In this document: piece by piece, positions 44,401 to 54,973 of the stretch
How the letters are laid out: the number at the start of each line of letters is the position of its first letter
Numbering within the stretch: the first letter of the stretch is position 1
Assembly (NCBI GenBank): GCA_905147135.1
Contig: LR990054.1
Coordinates: 15,537,001 to 15,601,000, forward strand
Direction: 5' to 3'
DNA length: 64,000 bases
DNA from: Blastobasis lacticolella
Lineage: Eukaryota; Arthropoda; Insecta; Lepidoptera; Blastobasidae
Notes under the pieces: model-generated
What the model was told of the DNA's origin: nothing
Database searches by the model: none
Seen by the model: the letters and a program-made list of their open reading frames with translations, nothing else
Translations under genes and position numbers: made by a program

Positions 44401-44539
44401 AGTTATGGTGACGTGAATGTGAAAGATTTAAATTGGGGGGTACGTGGTTAGTGAATGATTATTTTTGAAAAATGTTGATGTTTATGAAACATTGTTTTTA
44501 TTAATGTTATGTTAGGTCGTTCAATATGAGTGAGTCGTT
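44401..44539. other. AT-rich upstream flank
   Basis: No element recognised between the GC island and the SINE-2 fragment. Confidence 0.4.
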
Positions 44540-44655
44540 GAAGTATAAAAGTAGTTTATAAGTTATCTAGCACCCATAACACAAGCTTTGCTTACTTTGG
44601 GGCTATATGGCGCTGTGTGAATTTGTCCACGATTATTTATTTATTTATTTATGTA
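44540..44655 (+). mobile_element. SINE-2 3' half
   Basis: TCTAGCACCCATAACACAAG, GGCTATATGGCGCTGTGTG, then GTCCACGATTATTTATTTAT. Confidence 0.8.
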
Positions 44656-44861
44656 ATTGCTATTTTGTATGGAGGAAATGACGGAAACTGTAATTATCGT
44701 GCAGTTTCCGTATTTATGAAAATTTTATTGTAAACTGCTAATTCGATTGTAATGAAATTTTGTGGGTTTACCCGGGTAACCCACAAACGCAGCATTGGGG
44801 GTATTGTTTTGTGGGTTTTCAGACAGCATTAAGTTAACTAGTGAAGCGTTAAGTCAACTAG

Positions 44862-45110
44862 CGAAGCGTCGGTAGCCTAGCGGTTAAGGTATCTGACTCG
44901 CAAGCGAGAGGTACCAGGTTCAAATCCCTACCTACCACCTTGTCCCAATGACTCTTTTCTATGACTAATGGGAACAAAATATTAGGGGAAAATAAAATTG
45001 GCCATCAATCCATAATGAATATTTTCTGAGTTATGTACATTAGTTGAATACTAACCGATGCTCTTACGTGGAGGGAAAACAGCTTGATGAAACTTGCACA
45101 GTCTGCAAAA
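44862..45110 (+). mobile_element. SINE-1 5' half
   Basis: Well-kept tRNA-like head: GGTAGCCTAGCGGTTAAGGT, ACTCGCAAGCGAGAGGTACC and CAGGTTCAAATCCC. Then TTTCTGAGTTATGTACATTA and CTCTTACGTGGAGGGAAAAC. The 3' body is missing. Confidence 0.85.
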
Positions 45111-45514
45111 TATGTTAAGTCGGACGATGTATAAATAGACTTGAAGCGAGACTGTACCTATATACCTACCTACCAACCTACCTATATAGGTTCGTGTGAA
45201 ATCCTTCAACGCCTTTCAAAGTACCCGCATATCCAAGTTCAATAATAGGTAGGTACCTAGTATGTAGGCTGTCAGAAAGGCTCTAATTGGCCTGTCTCTG
45301 AATTTGTCAAAGAAATTAAACATTTTGTAGGGCCAGTATCTAAATAGATATAGGGGTTATTTATACGTCATTATTCTATTTTCAACATTAAATTAAACCC
45401 ACGTACACGCATTAAATAATCTATATAAATTATTTAACTGCATAATAATATAATTACAAATTAAATATCTAATAATAATCATAAAATTAAATATTAATAA
45501 AAAATCCACTCATC
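45111..45514. other. No recognisable feature
   Basis: Runs of CCTA (TACCTACCTACCAACCTACC at 45161) but no element. Confidence 0.45.
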
Positions 45515-45724
45515 ATCATCATATCAGCCGAAAGACGCCCACTGCTGGGCATAGGCCTCCACCAGAGATCTCCACAAAGGCCGGTCCTGTGACTTCCGCA
45601 TCCAGCTGGTACTTGCGATCTTTACCAGGTCCTCGGTCCACCTTATCGGAGTAGGCCTACTCACGCTGCGTCTTCCGGTACGTGGTCGCCACTCGAGAAC
45701 TTTACTGCCCCATCGGCTATCCAA
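45515..45724 (-). pseudogene. RTE-type LINE carboxyl end, open frame
   Basis: The minus frame gives RPRTGRRSVSRP, RWTEDLVKIA, WMRKSQDRPLWRSL and EAYAQQWASFG, then a stop and (GAT)n. This is the conserved end of RTE-like ORF2 (GRP--RW-DDL, then W-AQDR-W-L-EAYVQQW). Some 65 codons remain open, with the rest of the element missing, so it is a recent 5'-truncated insertion. Confidence 0.85.
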
Positions 45725-46781
45725 TCCATAATGATTTAAAAAGGAGTGGATCTCATTAGGGAACGTTGTGATATAGTCAGAGATAGAGGGAAGGGAGATC
45801 TTGGCCAGACCACTGCCATTTCATCTTCAACTAATCTTGTTTCAACTGGGTACCGATTCTGGTGTGCAATGCAGATGTTATTATGTTGCAATGTAACTGT
45901 TATGTTACTATAACTGCGTCGAGATATCGAGTCAGTCCCAGCATCATTGCAGTTAAATCATTGTTCCATCTTTGACACGTTTTCGTTGACAGAATTAAAG
46001 GCAGTTTGACAACTAAGAAAGACGCAACTTAGTAATTTATTTATTTATTGGAGTACCAACAGCCATATGAAGCCATAATGCAACTAAAGTACCAGAAAAC
46101 GAATTGTGGAAAAGTTCGAACTCATGAAAGTTGCAACTCAACATCTGTCATTTGAATAACAATCACACCTTTGACATGCGATGCAATTGTAATGTTACTG
46201 CAACTGAGACTATTTCCGTACCAGAATCGAAGCCCTGTTCTTGTTTCACTGACAGTTCAGCTCCAAGTAATCTGTTCAATTCTTGTTTCGAAAAAATCGT
46301 GGATCTTCAACAAACTGTGTAAAAAATACATGGCTACCAAGGGTTTAGACAAATATTAGGTCGTTTCTTTTTATTTATTGGTATTGTTACCCGCCCACGT
46401 TGAAGCTCTAAGGAGAGTAATTCTGCAGATAACGATTTTGTGAAGAAATGGGCCTTGTTTGGGTTTCAACTGATCACCGGCAATCGTATCTGTCAATGTG
46501 CGTCGTAAATTCGATGCGATAAGTTCCTGTAATGGCAGAGAGAGTTTTATTTCCCTAGACTGTTAGGAAACAAAGGCTTTGGGTGGCTTGACAATTTTAC
46601 TTCTAACTGCCTGGCACAGTTAAATTTCGCATTTTGAAATTAAACACATTTTCACGTCCACTTATACCTATACAATCGACGTAGAAAAATAAATAAAATC
46701 GCAAAATATTTAATCATATATTTTCCAAGAGAAGTTAAATATATAAAATATATATTTGAGAGAATCAGTGACCAAATGGAA
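45725..46781. other. Scattered repeat words
   Basis: An inverted LINE end (TTATTGGAGTACCAACAGCC at 46046) and a phrase GATGCAATTGTAATGTTACT (46178) that recurs at 56162. The rest is unrecognised. Confidence 0.5.
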
Positions 46782-47104
46782 TCTAATATATAAAATTCTC
46801 GTGTCACAGTTTTCGTTGCCATACTCCTCCGAAACGGCTTGACCGATTTTGATGAAATTTTTTGTGCTTATCCGGTATCTATGAGAATCGGCCAACATCT
46901 ATTTTTCATCCCCCTAAATGTTAGGGGTAGTCCACCCCTAAATTTTTTATTTTATTTTTTAGACAAAATTTTTAATTTCTATTTTTTTATGATACAACAT
47001 ACAAAAATACATACAATCCTCAATTTTCACCCTTCTACGATCAACCCTTATTTTTTAATAGCCATTTATTTATATGGCAAAACAACGTTTGCCGGGTCAG
47101 CTAG
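46782..47104 (+). mobile_element. Non-autonomous Helitron, intact ends
   Basis: Starts TCTAATATATAAAATTCTCG after A (46781) and ends CTAG (47101-47104) before T (47105). The GGCAAAACAACGTTTGCC hairpin lies 7 nt before CTAG. GGCTTGACCGATTTTGATG and CCCCCTAAATGTTAGGGG are internal. No Rep or helicase coding. Fits rolling-circle insertion into AT. Confidence 0.92.
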
Positions 47105-47454
47105 TATCAGTATAAAATTAATATGGGTATATGCGCTCACAGCACTGATCGAAATCCGGTGAAAAGTCAGAAAAAGGCCTAAAAAAATTGGTAAAATAAA
47201 ACGTCCAAACTAATTTTATAAATGCGATGGTAACTCTGACTATCCGTGCTACGTTTTCACGCAAAGACTTCTGAACTAATTTAAATGAAATTTGGTAAGG
47301 TAGTAGAAAAGGCAACCTGGAGAAGGGGGGTGAAGTGCTAAGTCGTGCCACTTACAGAGATAAACAAAGGAAGCCCTTTCAAGCAATTACTTGTAATTCC
47401 TATTTGCAATGTTAGCTTTCTTTTAGGGGAATTGTTCTTCCATACTTCCAAAAG
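47105..47454. other. Helitron-like scrap, otherwise unrecognised
   Basis: ACTTCTGAACTAATTTAAAT and GAAATTTGGTAAGGTAG at 47268-47300 are typical Helitron middle blocks, without ends. Confidence 0.45.
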
Positions 47455-47650
47455 AGAGCATCGGTGGCCTAATTGCTACCGGGTCCGAGTCGTAAGCGAG
47501 AGGGGTTTCCGTTCGATCCCCAGTGCCGTCATGTACCATGACGTTTTTCTGAGTACGAGTTGAAGACTAACCGACGCTCTTACGGTGCGGTGAGGGAAAA
47601 CATCATGCTGAAACCTGCACAATCAGGCAACTGAAGTGTAACAATCATAG
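47455..47650 (+). mobile_element. SINE-1 5' half
   Basis: GCATCGGTGGCCTAATTGC, GAGTCGTAAGCGAGAGGGG and CGTTCGATCCCCAGTG, then CTCTTACGGTGCGGTGAGGG and AACCTGCACAATCAGGC. Confidence 0.8.
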
Positions 47651-47664
47651 TCAAGGGAGACTGA

Positions 47665-47900
47665 TTTGTCTTTAGACGACCGGCATTTTTGAGACGAGAT
47701 GAGATTTAGTCAAATAATATTTTAGACCTATTGAGTTTTTGGCGAGAATCGTTTTAGACCAGATATTTATTTATAGACCAGTTGCATTTTAGGCGAGAAG
47801 CGATTCAGACCAGGTGCCACCTGGCGTTTTAGACCGATTGCTACTTAAACCAGCTGCTTTTAAAATCAGTAGTCACTTAGGCCAGATACGTTTTAAGGGA
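47665..47900 (+). repeat. Degenerate minisatellite, ~30 bp period
   Basis: About eight imperfect units alternate TTTTAGACCAG-like and TTTTNGGCGAGAA-like words: TTTAGACGAC, TTTTAGACCTATTG, TTTTTGGCGAGAATCG, TTTTAGACCAGATA, ATAGACCAGTTGC, TTTTAGGCGAGAAGCG, TTCAGACCAGGTGC, TTTTAGACCGATTGC. Not found elsewhere in the window. Confidence 0.7.
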
Positions 47901-48409
47901 AATGATACTAACCCCTATTGTTATGCTTGATTCCTGTTTACTAACACCTAGATTACGTCGCACATTGTCTGCACTTTAACCTTATACGTTTCTAGGAAGT
48001 AAGATGATGAGGTGAGGGTTATTTTTAAGTAACCATTACCTTGACCTCTTACTTACTACGTATACGCTAAGAATAAGAGCGCTTTCATAATGGCTAATTT
48101 CATTGTGGATTTAGTGTCAGATTTTTTGCACACGTACAGCTTAGGTATGTATCTGTGGCTTAGTGTGTCTGTGGCATCGTCGTTCCCGAAGAAATTGACC
48201 GATTTGGATGCCTATTTGAAAGCCAGTTTGATCAAAATGGTTCTTGTTTTTGTTCCATTAAAATCGGTTTTGTAGTGTCGAAAATACTTAAATTTACTGT
48301 ATGTTAGGTTATTCAGTTAGCAGAGGGAGTAGAAGCGAGCGGAACATTTCAGATTGATATCCTGAAACGAATTAAAAAAGTCATATAATATGAGGCATAT
48401 TAAATTCAT
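47901..48409. other. Z-like scrap, otherwise unrecognised
   Basis: No boundary-defined element; 48180-48280 has words like those in the middle of Helitrons. Confidence 0.4.
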
Positions 48410-48480
48410 CTTGGCGTCAATATTCCGGTTGTGATTTCGCGTGCAAAGACCCGGGGTCCGCCTTGACCACTATATGCTTT
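48410..48480 (-). mobile_element. SINE-1 3' fragment
   Basis: CATCTTGGCGTCAATATTCC and GACCCGGGGTCCGCCTTGAC, then cut. Confidence 0.7.
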
Positions 48481-48684
48481 TCTATACGGCAGGGAACATT
48501 GGCCTATACTACAGCGACACAAGACGTTGCTGCGGTAGATGTATGTAGTTTCACGCCATTAATGGCAGTCAGGAACACCCACATTCGCGGTAGCCTTCAC
48601 ATCTGTGACGCCACAAGAGTGACGCCGTTGATGGTCATGTCGCGCCCAGACCGGTAAATTACGCAGGGATTTTTTTTGGCAATG

Positions 48685-48790
48685 TCACTCCCACTAGGCA
48701 TGGGAAGGAATGGTCGGCCCAAGAAGCGATGGCTTGACGACATTAAGGAAGAGTGATAAGCTTGCCATAAAACTCATCACCTATGATATC
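48685..48790 (+). pseudogene. RTE-type LINE scrap
   Basis: GGCATGGGAAGGAATGGTCG encodes GMGRNG, followed by RPKKRWLDDIKEE and a stop. It is the RPKKRW block of RTE-like C-termini only. Confidence 0.55.
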
Positions 48791-49382
48791 GAATACGTAG
48801 AGAAGTAGACAAGTAAAACAAGAAGGCGAAACTTAATATAAAAATCGTAGAATATATAAGATCCAAAAAAATATTGTCTGTCTTGTCACAAACTTGTTTT
48901 CGTTTATTTAAAATGAACATTGACGTCACGGTTTATAACCCTCGTTCAGTCTATCCAAACGTCAATTATTTGTTTATGTTTGAAGACATTCAAAAACTAA
49001 TTTTGCTTTTCTGTTCGTTTGGCAAAACACTATCAAATTAAACAATTAAATATTAATCATAATTCCCATTTCATAAGAGCAGACAACGCGCTTAGAAAAC
49101 ACATATGTCTACACGGCATCTTATGAATGACCGCTATGACGTAGCCCTAAGTGTATATGGCGCGCCAATCATATCTGCCATTGTGTACTCAGCCAGAGAC
49201 TCCATACACCCGGCGCCTTTGTTCCGAGATAATGTCGTCTTGTTTGCTTCGCTGGCTATAGTGGGCAGGTTAACGCAGTTTTACTACCTCCATCGTATTG
49301 GAAAGGGGAATTTACCGGCTCTATTGATGCGCTATACGTTCGCGTAAATACCTACAAATTACATATAAAATAAAATAAGTAT
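48791..49382. other. Unrecognised; 80-codon frame
   Basis: An ATG frame at 49105-49347 is of fairly even composition, but no family, signal or neighbouring exon supports it. No repeat match in the window. Confidence 0.4.
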
Positions 49383-49700
49383 GTCTTGGCGTTAATGTTC
49401 CAGTTGTGTTCTTGAGTAGGGGGCCCGAGGTCCGCCTTGACCATGATCCAGGACTTGGAATTACAGTGTAGCCACTGCCATTTGACCACCGTGCCCCTGT
49501 TACCAGGGGCGCCTGACAAAAGTTGAACAACATTACACATTCAGTCGCCTGAATGTGCAGGTTTCACCACGATGTTTTCACTCACCGTAAGAGCATCGGT
49601 TAGCATTCAACATTGGTACATGGCCGCAGTGGGATTCGAACCCGTTAGCTCTCGCTTACTAGTCGGATACCTTAACCCCTCGACCACCGACGCTCCGTCC
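49383..49700 (-). mobile_element. SINE-1, near full length
   Basis: CTTGGCGTTAATGTTCCAGT, CACCGTAAGAGCATCGGTTA and head GTGGGATTCGAACCCGTTAG...ACCACCGACGCTC. About 40 bp deleted from the body. Confidence 0.88.
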
Positions 49701-50099
49701 TACAAACTCTTTACATAGGTATAATAATCGTCAATCGTTTTATGGGTTGGTGATACCTTTGAAGATGTGTTTCGAACGAAATGGATGGGTTTTAAATTAA
49801 ACAACCATTTAAAAGTGAACAAAAGTCGGGATAAAATTTAAAACCGCGATAAATCCGTTGAATGTTGCGTCATTGAAGTAAGTGGCCCCAATCTAAAGGC
49901 AGCGTGCTTGCGAGACCTATGGGTGACCGTTTCGTCCTTTGAGGCTTATCGAATTTCAGCACCGCGACGAGCTCGCCACTCGTGCCTCCTTCCGTTGGCG
50001 AAGCGAGGTTGATCTGGAGACCCTGAGACTGGGTGAGCAGTCAGCCGATTGGCACCCCGTTACGGTGTATTGATATTGACGTTGCTTCATTTAAATTTT
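49701..50099. other. Unrecognised, partly GC-rich
   Basis: 49900-50060 is GC-rich (GACGAGCTCGCCACTCGTGC, TCCGTTGGCGAAGCG) and may be a LINE coding scrap, but no frame could be assigned. Confidence 0.4.
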
Positions 50100-50445
50100 T
50101 TTTAAGAGAGGTAGGGCATAGCGGGGTATCTCGATCGAATTAGAGCTGCCCGACTGGGGAAGTACCTCCACCTTACAGAATATCGCAGGTAAATAATACT
50201 CTCTTAAATAGTATTGTGTTTCTGCCGGTGAGTAAGGTTTCCAGTGCTCCATGGGGTGGGGATTTGGGGAACCGTGGCTTTGGCAGTGGAGTGGCATTTG
50301 CTTTTTGCTGCCAGAGCAACGTGTTATAGAGGTGGGCAACGCATTAGCGATACTCTTGGTGTTGCTAATGTCTATAGGCAGTGGTGACCACTTTCCATCA
50401 GGTGGCCCGCTTGCCTGTTTGTCTACCGTATGACATAAAAAAAAA
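50100..50445 (+). mobile_element. LINE-E variant 3' end, copy 1
   Basis: AGAGGTAGGGCATAGCGGGG to GACATAAAAAAAAAAA. About 97% identical to 51757-52102. Shares GTGGGCAACGCATTAGCGA, GTGTTGCTAATGTCTATAGG and CCATCAGGTGGCCCGC with other LINE-E ends. Not coding. Confidence 0.75.
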
Positions 50446-50509
50446 AATGTCTTGGCGTCACGTAAACAGAAGAAAATACCAAATGGAATGAATTTCTATG
50501 AAATGCTGG

Positions 50510-50665
50510 TAAACGAAAACGTCCCACGGCTGGACAAAGGTCTCCTCCTATTCTTCCACACTTCGCGATCAGTAGTAGCTCTTTCGAAGCCTAACAACTC
50601 GTCTCTCTGAATAGGGGGGAGGCCTTTGCTCAGCAGTGGGATGATACAGGCTCATATGATATAAC
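50510..50665. mobile_element. Two opposed RTE-like 3' ends
   Basis: GTCCCACGGCTGGACAAAGG (minus orientation, 50521) faces GAGGCCTTTGCTCAGCAGTG (plus orientation, 50619), about 100 bp apart. Confidence 0.55.
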
Positions 50666-51219
50666 CTTACGCTTACTAGTCGGACCCCTTAACCACAGGG
50701 CCGCCAACGCTTCTTCATATTTTTAGTGGAATATTTTACCATATCTTCCTCTCTTAGCGGGTTGGAGATCGCAGCGTACAAAATATAATATATGGCACCT
50801 TTACTGGCATGGACGAATGTCCTAATGTCCTCGTTTTGTCCGTTGTAATTGGCGCGTATTTGTCCAACAGTGGACAAGCGAATAAAGTTCTACGACAATT
50901 CCAATACAAACTCATCAGGAAAGTTGAACACTTTCCATAATAACAATGGAGACTAAGAGATAATTGCATTTTTATGGACTCCGCTATTACGCCCCATCAA
51001 GGCAACACGAAGGGAATAAATTAAAATTCTTTTGCAAAAACTTTGTAACTTCACAGTTAAAAGCCTTTTATTAAATTGAGAAAAAATGTGCCTATTGGGC
51101 TACGGGCCTGAGTGTGTTGTACGTGTATTGCTGTCTTGCTGCAATATGCCTCAATCCTGTGATTGCGCACAGTCACTTTGAAAACGAAACACAAAATTGC
51201 AAGAATTATCACAATGGCG
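50666..51219. other. No clear feature
   Basis: TTACTAGTCGGACCCCTTAA at 50672 looks like a scrap of a SINE-1 head. Otherwise nothing identified. Confidence 0.45.
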
Positions 51220-51540
51220 TTACTATAGCTGTGGTGGGTCGCCCAGACGATGGTCGTCTGTACCCCATTGCGGTCTGGAGTCCGCCTGAACCTTAATCCA
51301 GGATTTAACAGATTAGATAATCATAGTAGAGGGACTGCCGTCTAAACTGCATGGCCCTGTTAACAGTTGACCTGGCCAGATTGAATCATTTTTACACATT
51401 CAGTCGCCTTAATGTGCCGGTATCGTCATGATGTTTCCCGTCACCGTAAGAGCATCGGTTAATGTACATAATTCAGAAAAGAGTGATTGGTATGATGTAC
51501 GAGCCGGACCCCTTAACCATTAGGCCTCCGATGCTCCAGA
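51220..51540 (-). mobile_element. SINE-1, diverged
   Basis: GTCTGGAGTCCGCCTGAACC, CACATTCAGTCGCCTTAATG, CACCGTAAGAGCATCGGTTA and GGACCCCTTAACCATTAGGC. The B-box region is deleted. Confidence 0.75.
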
Positions 51541-51604
51541 AAATAAATAAATCAGGCAATTTTAGTTACTTTATCCGCGTATTTTGATATATCTGTAGTA
51601 CAGT

Positions 51605-51750
51605 GAGATGAAGTGGTTTACCCCAGAGAGTACAAGTTCTTCAAGGAGGATGTGAAAAGCTTTTATCGGTATCGGCAACACGTATGTGATATCCTTGATT
51701 TGTAAACGTCGACACCTACCTTACTGAGGTGGTAAGTAAGGAATAAATAT
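51605..51750 (+). pseudogene. LINE-D ORF end, decayed
   Basis: GAGAGTACAAGTTCTTCAAG (EYKFF-K) and GAAAAGCTTTTATCGGTATC correspond to 32585-32640. The tail has CTTACTGAGGTGGTAAG. Confidence 0.5.
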
Positions 51751-51756
51751 ATATTT

Positions 51757-52102
51757 TGAGAGGTAGGGCATAGCGGGGTATCTCGTTCGAATTGGAGCCG
51801 CCCGACTGGGGAAGTACCTCCACCTTACAGAATATCGCAGCTAAATAATACTCTTTTAAATAGTTTTGTGTTTCTGCCGGTGAGTAAGGTGTCCAGTGCT
51901 CCATGGGGTGGGGATTTGGGGAACCGTGGCTTTGGCAGTGGAGTGGCATTTGCTTTTTGCTGCCAGAGCAACGTGTTATAGAGGTGGGCAACGCATTAGC
52001 GATACTCTTGGTGTTGCTAATGTCTATAGGCAGTGGTGACCGCTTTCCATCAGGTGGCCCGCTTGCCTGTTTGCCTACCGTATGACATAAAAAAAAAAAA
52101 AA
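51757..52102 (+). mobile_element. LINE-E variant 3' end, copy 2
   Basis: Near-identical to 50100-50445 and ends in a longer A run (CATAAAAAAAAAAAAAAAAA, 52086 on). Flanks differ, which fits two separate insertions of one source sequence. Confidence 0.75.
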
Positions 52103-52629
52103 AAAATTACAAAATAGCACCAATACTTCACTTTTATCGCGTATGTGATCTGGTTGTAATGTTTTTACCTCGATATTTCGACGCAGTTGCATGCCACCAC
52201 CACAGCATGAAGTGAATCACCACGAAGGTCTTAAAACCTATACCGTTAAACGTTTCATTTCCTTAGCCAGGATAAAATCCAGAGTGTCGGTTTTGGACGA
52301 CGGGACGAACACAATCACATTTAAAATACACTAGTGCATACACGAGCCAGCTTGGCATATCTACAAAGATCTTTTTCGTCACTCACAGTATCCATTGGTG
52401 AAATCTCGTAATCTAGTATAATCTATAATTATGAATTGCAATAAAAAGTTATTAAAAACGGTTTATCAGTAGGCAACCCTACGTTTCCTGGACAAGCGCG
52501 GAAAAGTCGGGAACATCATTTCGGGAACATACTGCTGCGGCCGATACTGCTTGTTAGTGCTTCTAAGTGCGCAATATTTTTAAATGCAATATGTGTCTGA
52601 ATACAGTGGCCGGACAATATGACCGTAAT
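52103..52629. other. No recognisable feature
   Basis: No repeat match in the window and no supported frame. Confidence 0.45.
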
Positions 52630-53049
52630 ACCAGCCAGGCTATGCAATATTGCAGTAAGTTTTGATTAGGTATGCCCTAGCTATTTGATATGGCCTGCAT
52701 CATTTTGTTAGATTGGCCGTGCGGTGTCCGGCAGAGTAGAATAGCACCAACCCCTTACACTCATGGGTGTCGTACAAGGCGACTAATGTTTTCGAGGCAA
52801 AATATCAAGAGACTCCGTAGTCTGGAAAATGGGCAGCAGCGTTTTCCATTGTTATATTTAAACACTGCGATCTCCAACCCGCCTGCCAAGCGTGGAGATT
52901 ATGGCAATAACCTCCCCTATCGTGAGAGAGTCCCTAAGTCCTGCAGTGTACTGTGACGGGCTGTGTTGATGACCAGCCAGGCTATGCAATATTGCAGTAA
53001 GTTTTAATTAGGTATGCCCTAGCTATTTGATATGGCCTGCATCATTTTG
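52630..53049 (+). mobile_element. LINE-C 3' end between 78 bp direct repeats
   Basis: 52630-52707 and 52972-53049 are identical except for one G/A change; they begin ACCAGCCAGGCTATGCAATA and end GCCTGCATCATTTTG. Between them lies a 264 bp LINE-C unit (TTGGCCGTGCGGTGTCCGG to GGGCTGTGTTGATG). If the repeats are target-site duplications they are far longer than the usual 5-20 bp. Confidence 0.9.
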
Positions 53050-54155
53050 ATCGATCGACAAGCGATCGAAAATACTGCAATATTGCGGGGCCAGCTGTAT
53101 TGTCATTTTAGTCGCTTCTTCTTCTTTGCGTGTCGACTAGTGGCGGGGCAAATTTGCGAGGACCAGTACTCCGCCGTATTTTAGTCGCTGTCTATTGTTG
53201 CAGTATATTGCGTCTTTTTCTACTCGACATCAAGTTTACCGTGAGTAACTCTGCGATTAGTAGACTTTGATTCGCTGGCCAAAGTTGCTGGATTCTGTAG
53301 CGTAGGACGCCCCCACAAGATACAAACATGGGCCATACTGTTGCAGTCAATATGTATAGCCAAAATATACGTGTGTGTAGTGTATGTTATAGGTATGGTC
53401 ATTCTTATTAAAGTTTTTTTTTAAAGAGCAGATAGCCCAGCTGATGATGTCTGAATAAGTGATACCTGTCACCCATAACAGGTACGACAGCATTTAGGTT
53501 GCAGGCATAAAAATGCAGAACCGCAGATGCGTTGTCGCTATGAGGACTAAGATGAAATGCCTCATGCCTTTAATTGCGCTGTTCGAAATGTTGTATCTGT
53601 CACTTAATATAGTTCGTATTCAAGTCAAAGTAATCGGCTAAATGGTCGTTTGCCGCAGTTTATAGCCTGTGATGGTCATATATATAACCTATCGTCGCAT
53701 TACCATAAATGGTTGCAATGTATCTAGTCTACAAAGTGGTAGGAACTGTTTAAAACACGCACTTTACAAGCTATTCTAGATTTGCTCGGGGAAATTTACG
53801 GAGAAATAAAAAGACGTTAGGTAGGTACTTACTACAATCGAATAGCTGACCCACATTTTATTACGGATTCCACGACTTCGCCCGCGTGCATTTAAAAACT
53901 CCTGAACCATAGAGATTGGCAGCGTAGCTATTAAGTCTTCGTAGCAATATTTTTTTCCAATTTCCTTGCCGTGAATGAATACGCGCGCGGTGATCTGTGA
54001 GATCGACAAAACACTTGTTGTTTCTCATGTTTTAAAAAATATATAATTAAGCTATAAGCCGATACCCGTTTTAACTAAACCCAAATTAAGCATAACTTAA
54101 GTAGGAAACTGTTATCTTTAGGAATGGCCTTATTCAATTGGTCTATTTCACCGTG
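53050..54155. other. Scattered repeat scraps
   Basis: LINE-F, minus, at about 53505-53600 (AAATGCAGAACCGCAGATGC, CTCATGCCTTTAATTGCGCT). GCGTAGGACGCCCCCACAAG at 53300 recurs at 54340. The rest is unrecognised. Confidence 0.5.
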
Positions 54156-54270
54156 GTCAGATATCAGTTGCTCCAATGTAATTACCTGATCTGCCAAATC
54201 CTGGACCATGGTCAAGGTGGACCTCGAGCCCTAGCGGGCGAGTGCATAGCCAGAAAACGTGAAGATGACC
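54156..54270 (+). mobile_element. SINE-1 3' part
   Basis: CCAATGTAATTACCTGATCT, CCTGGACCATGGTCAAGGTG and GTGCATAGCCAGAAAACGTG. Confidence 0.7.
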
Positions 54271-54468
54271 AATGTAAAGATCTATTATTACATCTGAGTG
54301 ACGTGACATGGTGACGTGACCGTCTTGTACCGTACTTAGCGTAGGACGCCTCCACAAGATGGACTGATGACATCATAAAGGTCGAGGGGATCTGATGGAA
54401 GGCGGAACAAAGCCGAATGGAATCGATGATCGACTCCTACGTCTGGGTCCAACCGCGGATCTCTCTCT

Positions 54469-54708
54469 AGTAACAGATGCTTCGATTTGGCTGGAGACGA
54501 CCAACCGAACAATTGCAGTCGAAACTAATCCTTACAATGAACAAAATAAAGTCGCTTATGGATTCATTACGCGGGAGACCTGATCTTGGTCGGAAGTCCG
54601 ACCACGTCCTACGCACCCAAAAGCGACTTTATTTTATACTGCGTAAAGATTAGTATTAACTGCACCTGACGGTTGGTCGGCTCCAGCCAAAACGGAACGT
54701 CTGTTACT
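54469..54708. mobile_element. Foldback element with ~90 bp arms
   Basis: 54469-54558 and 54619-54708 are inverted at roughly 75-80%. Pairs include AGTAACAGATG with CGTCTGTTACT, TTTGGCTGGAGACGACCAAC with GTTGGTCGGCTCCAGCCAAA, and AATAAAGTCGCTT with AAGCGACTTTATT. A smaller hairpin GGTCGGAAGTCCGACC sits in the loop. The whole 240 nt could form one long hairpin. No target duplication obvious. Confidence 0.78.
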
Positions 54709-54844
54709 GTTGTACACTTTCCGATAGCAGCTGTGGGTATGACTTCATCTATCTCACTCCATTCGCGGTGCTTTTCGCGAGTGAGCGAGATGGCGGAGTT
54801 TTTTGAATGCCATCACAAACCATATACATGTAGACAAAAAAAAC
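54709..54844. other. No recognisable feature
   Basis: Short spacer; nothing identified. Confidence 0.4.
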
Positions 54845-54973
54845 ATCTTGGCAATAATATCCCGGTTGTGCTCTCGTGCACGATTTCCCAGGGTCCGCCT
54901 TGACTGTAGTCTAGGATTTAGCAGAGCAGATAATTACAGTGAAGCGACGCTATCTGAACTCTTTACAGCTTGG
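54845..54973 (-). mobile_element. SINE-1 3' fragment
   Basis: CATCTTGGCAATAATATCCC, CAGGGTCCGCCTTGAC and CAGATAATTACAGTGAAGCG, then replaced by repeat R28. Confidence 0.7.

Noticed and set aside
44866..44940. Possible tRNA gene on the plus strand
   Set aside because: Followed directly by SINE-1 body sequence; the fold is not independent of the SINE family.
49105..49347. 80-codon frame as a gene
   Set aside because: No family resemblance, no flanking splice sites I could justify, and flanked by repeats; left as unrecognised sequence.
51716..52192. 158-codon minus-strand open frame
   Set aside because: Antisense to LINE-D and LINE-E tails, including the A-rich tail; the same residues occur antisense to the sister copy at 50100-50445.
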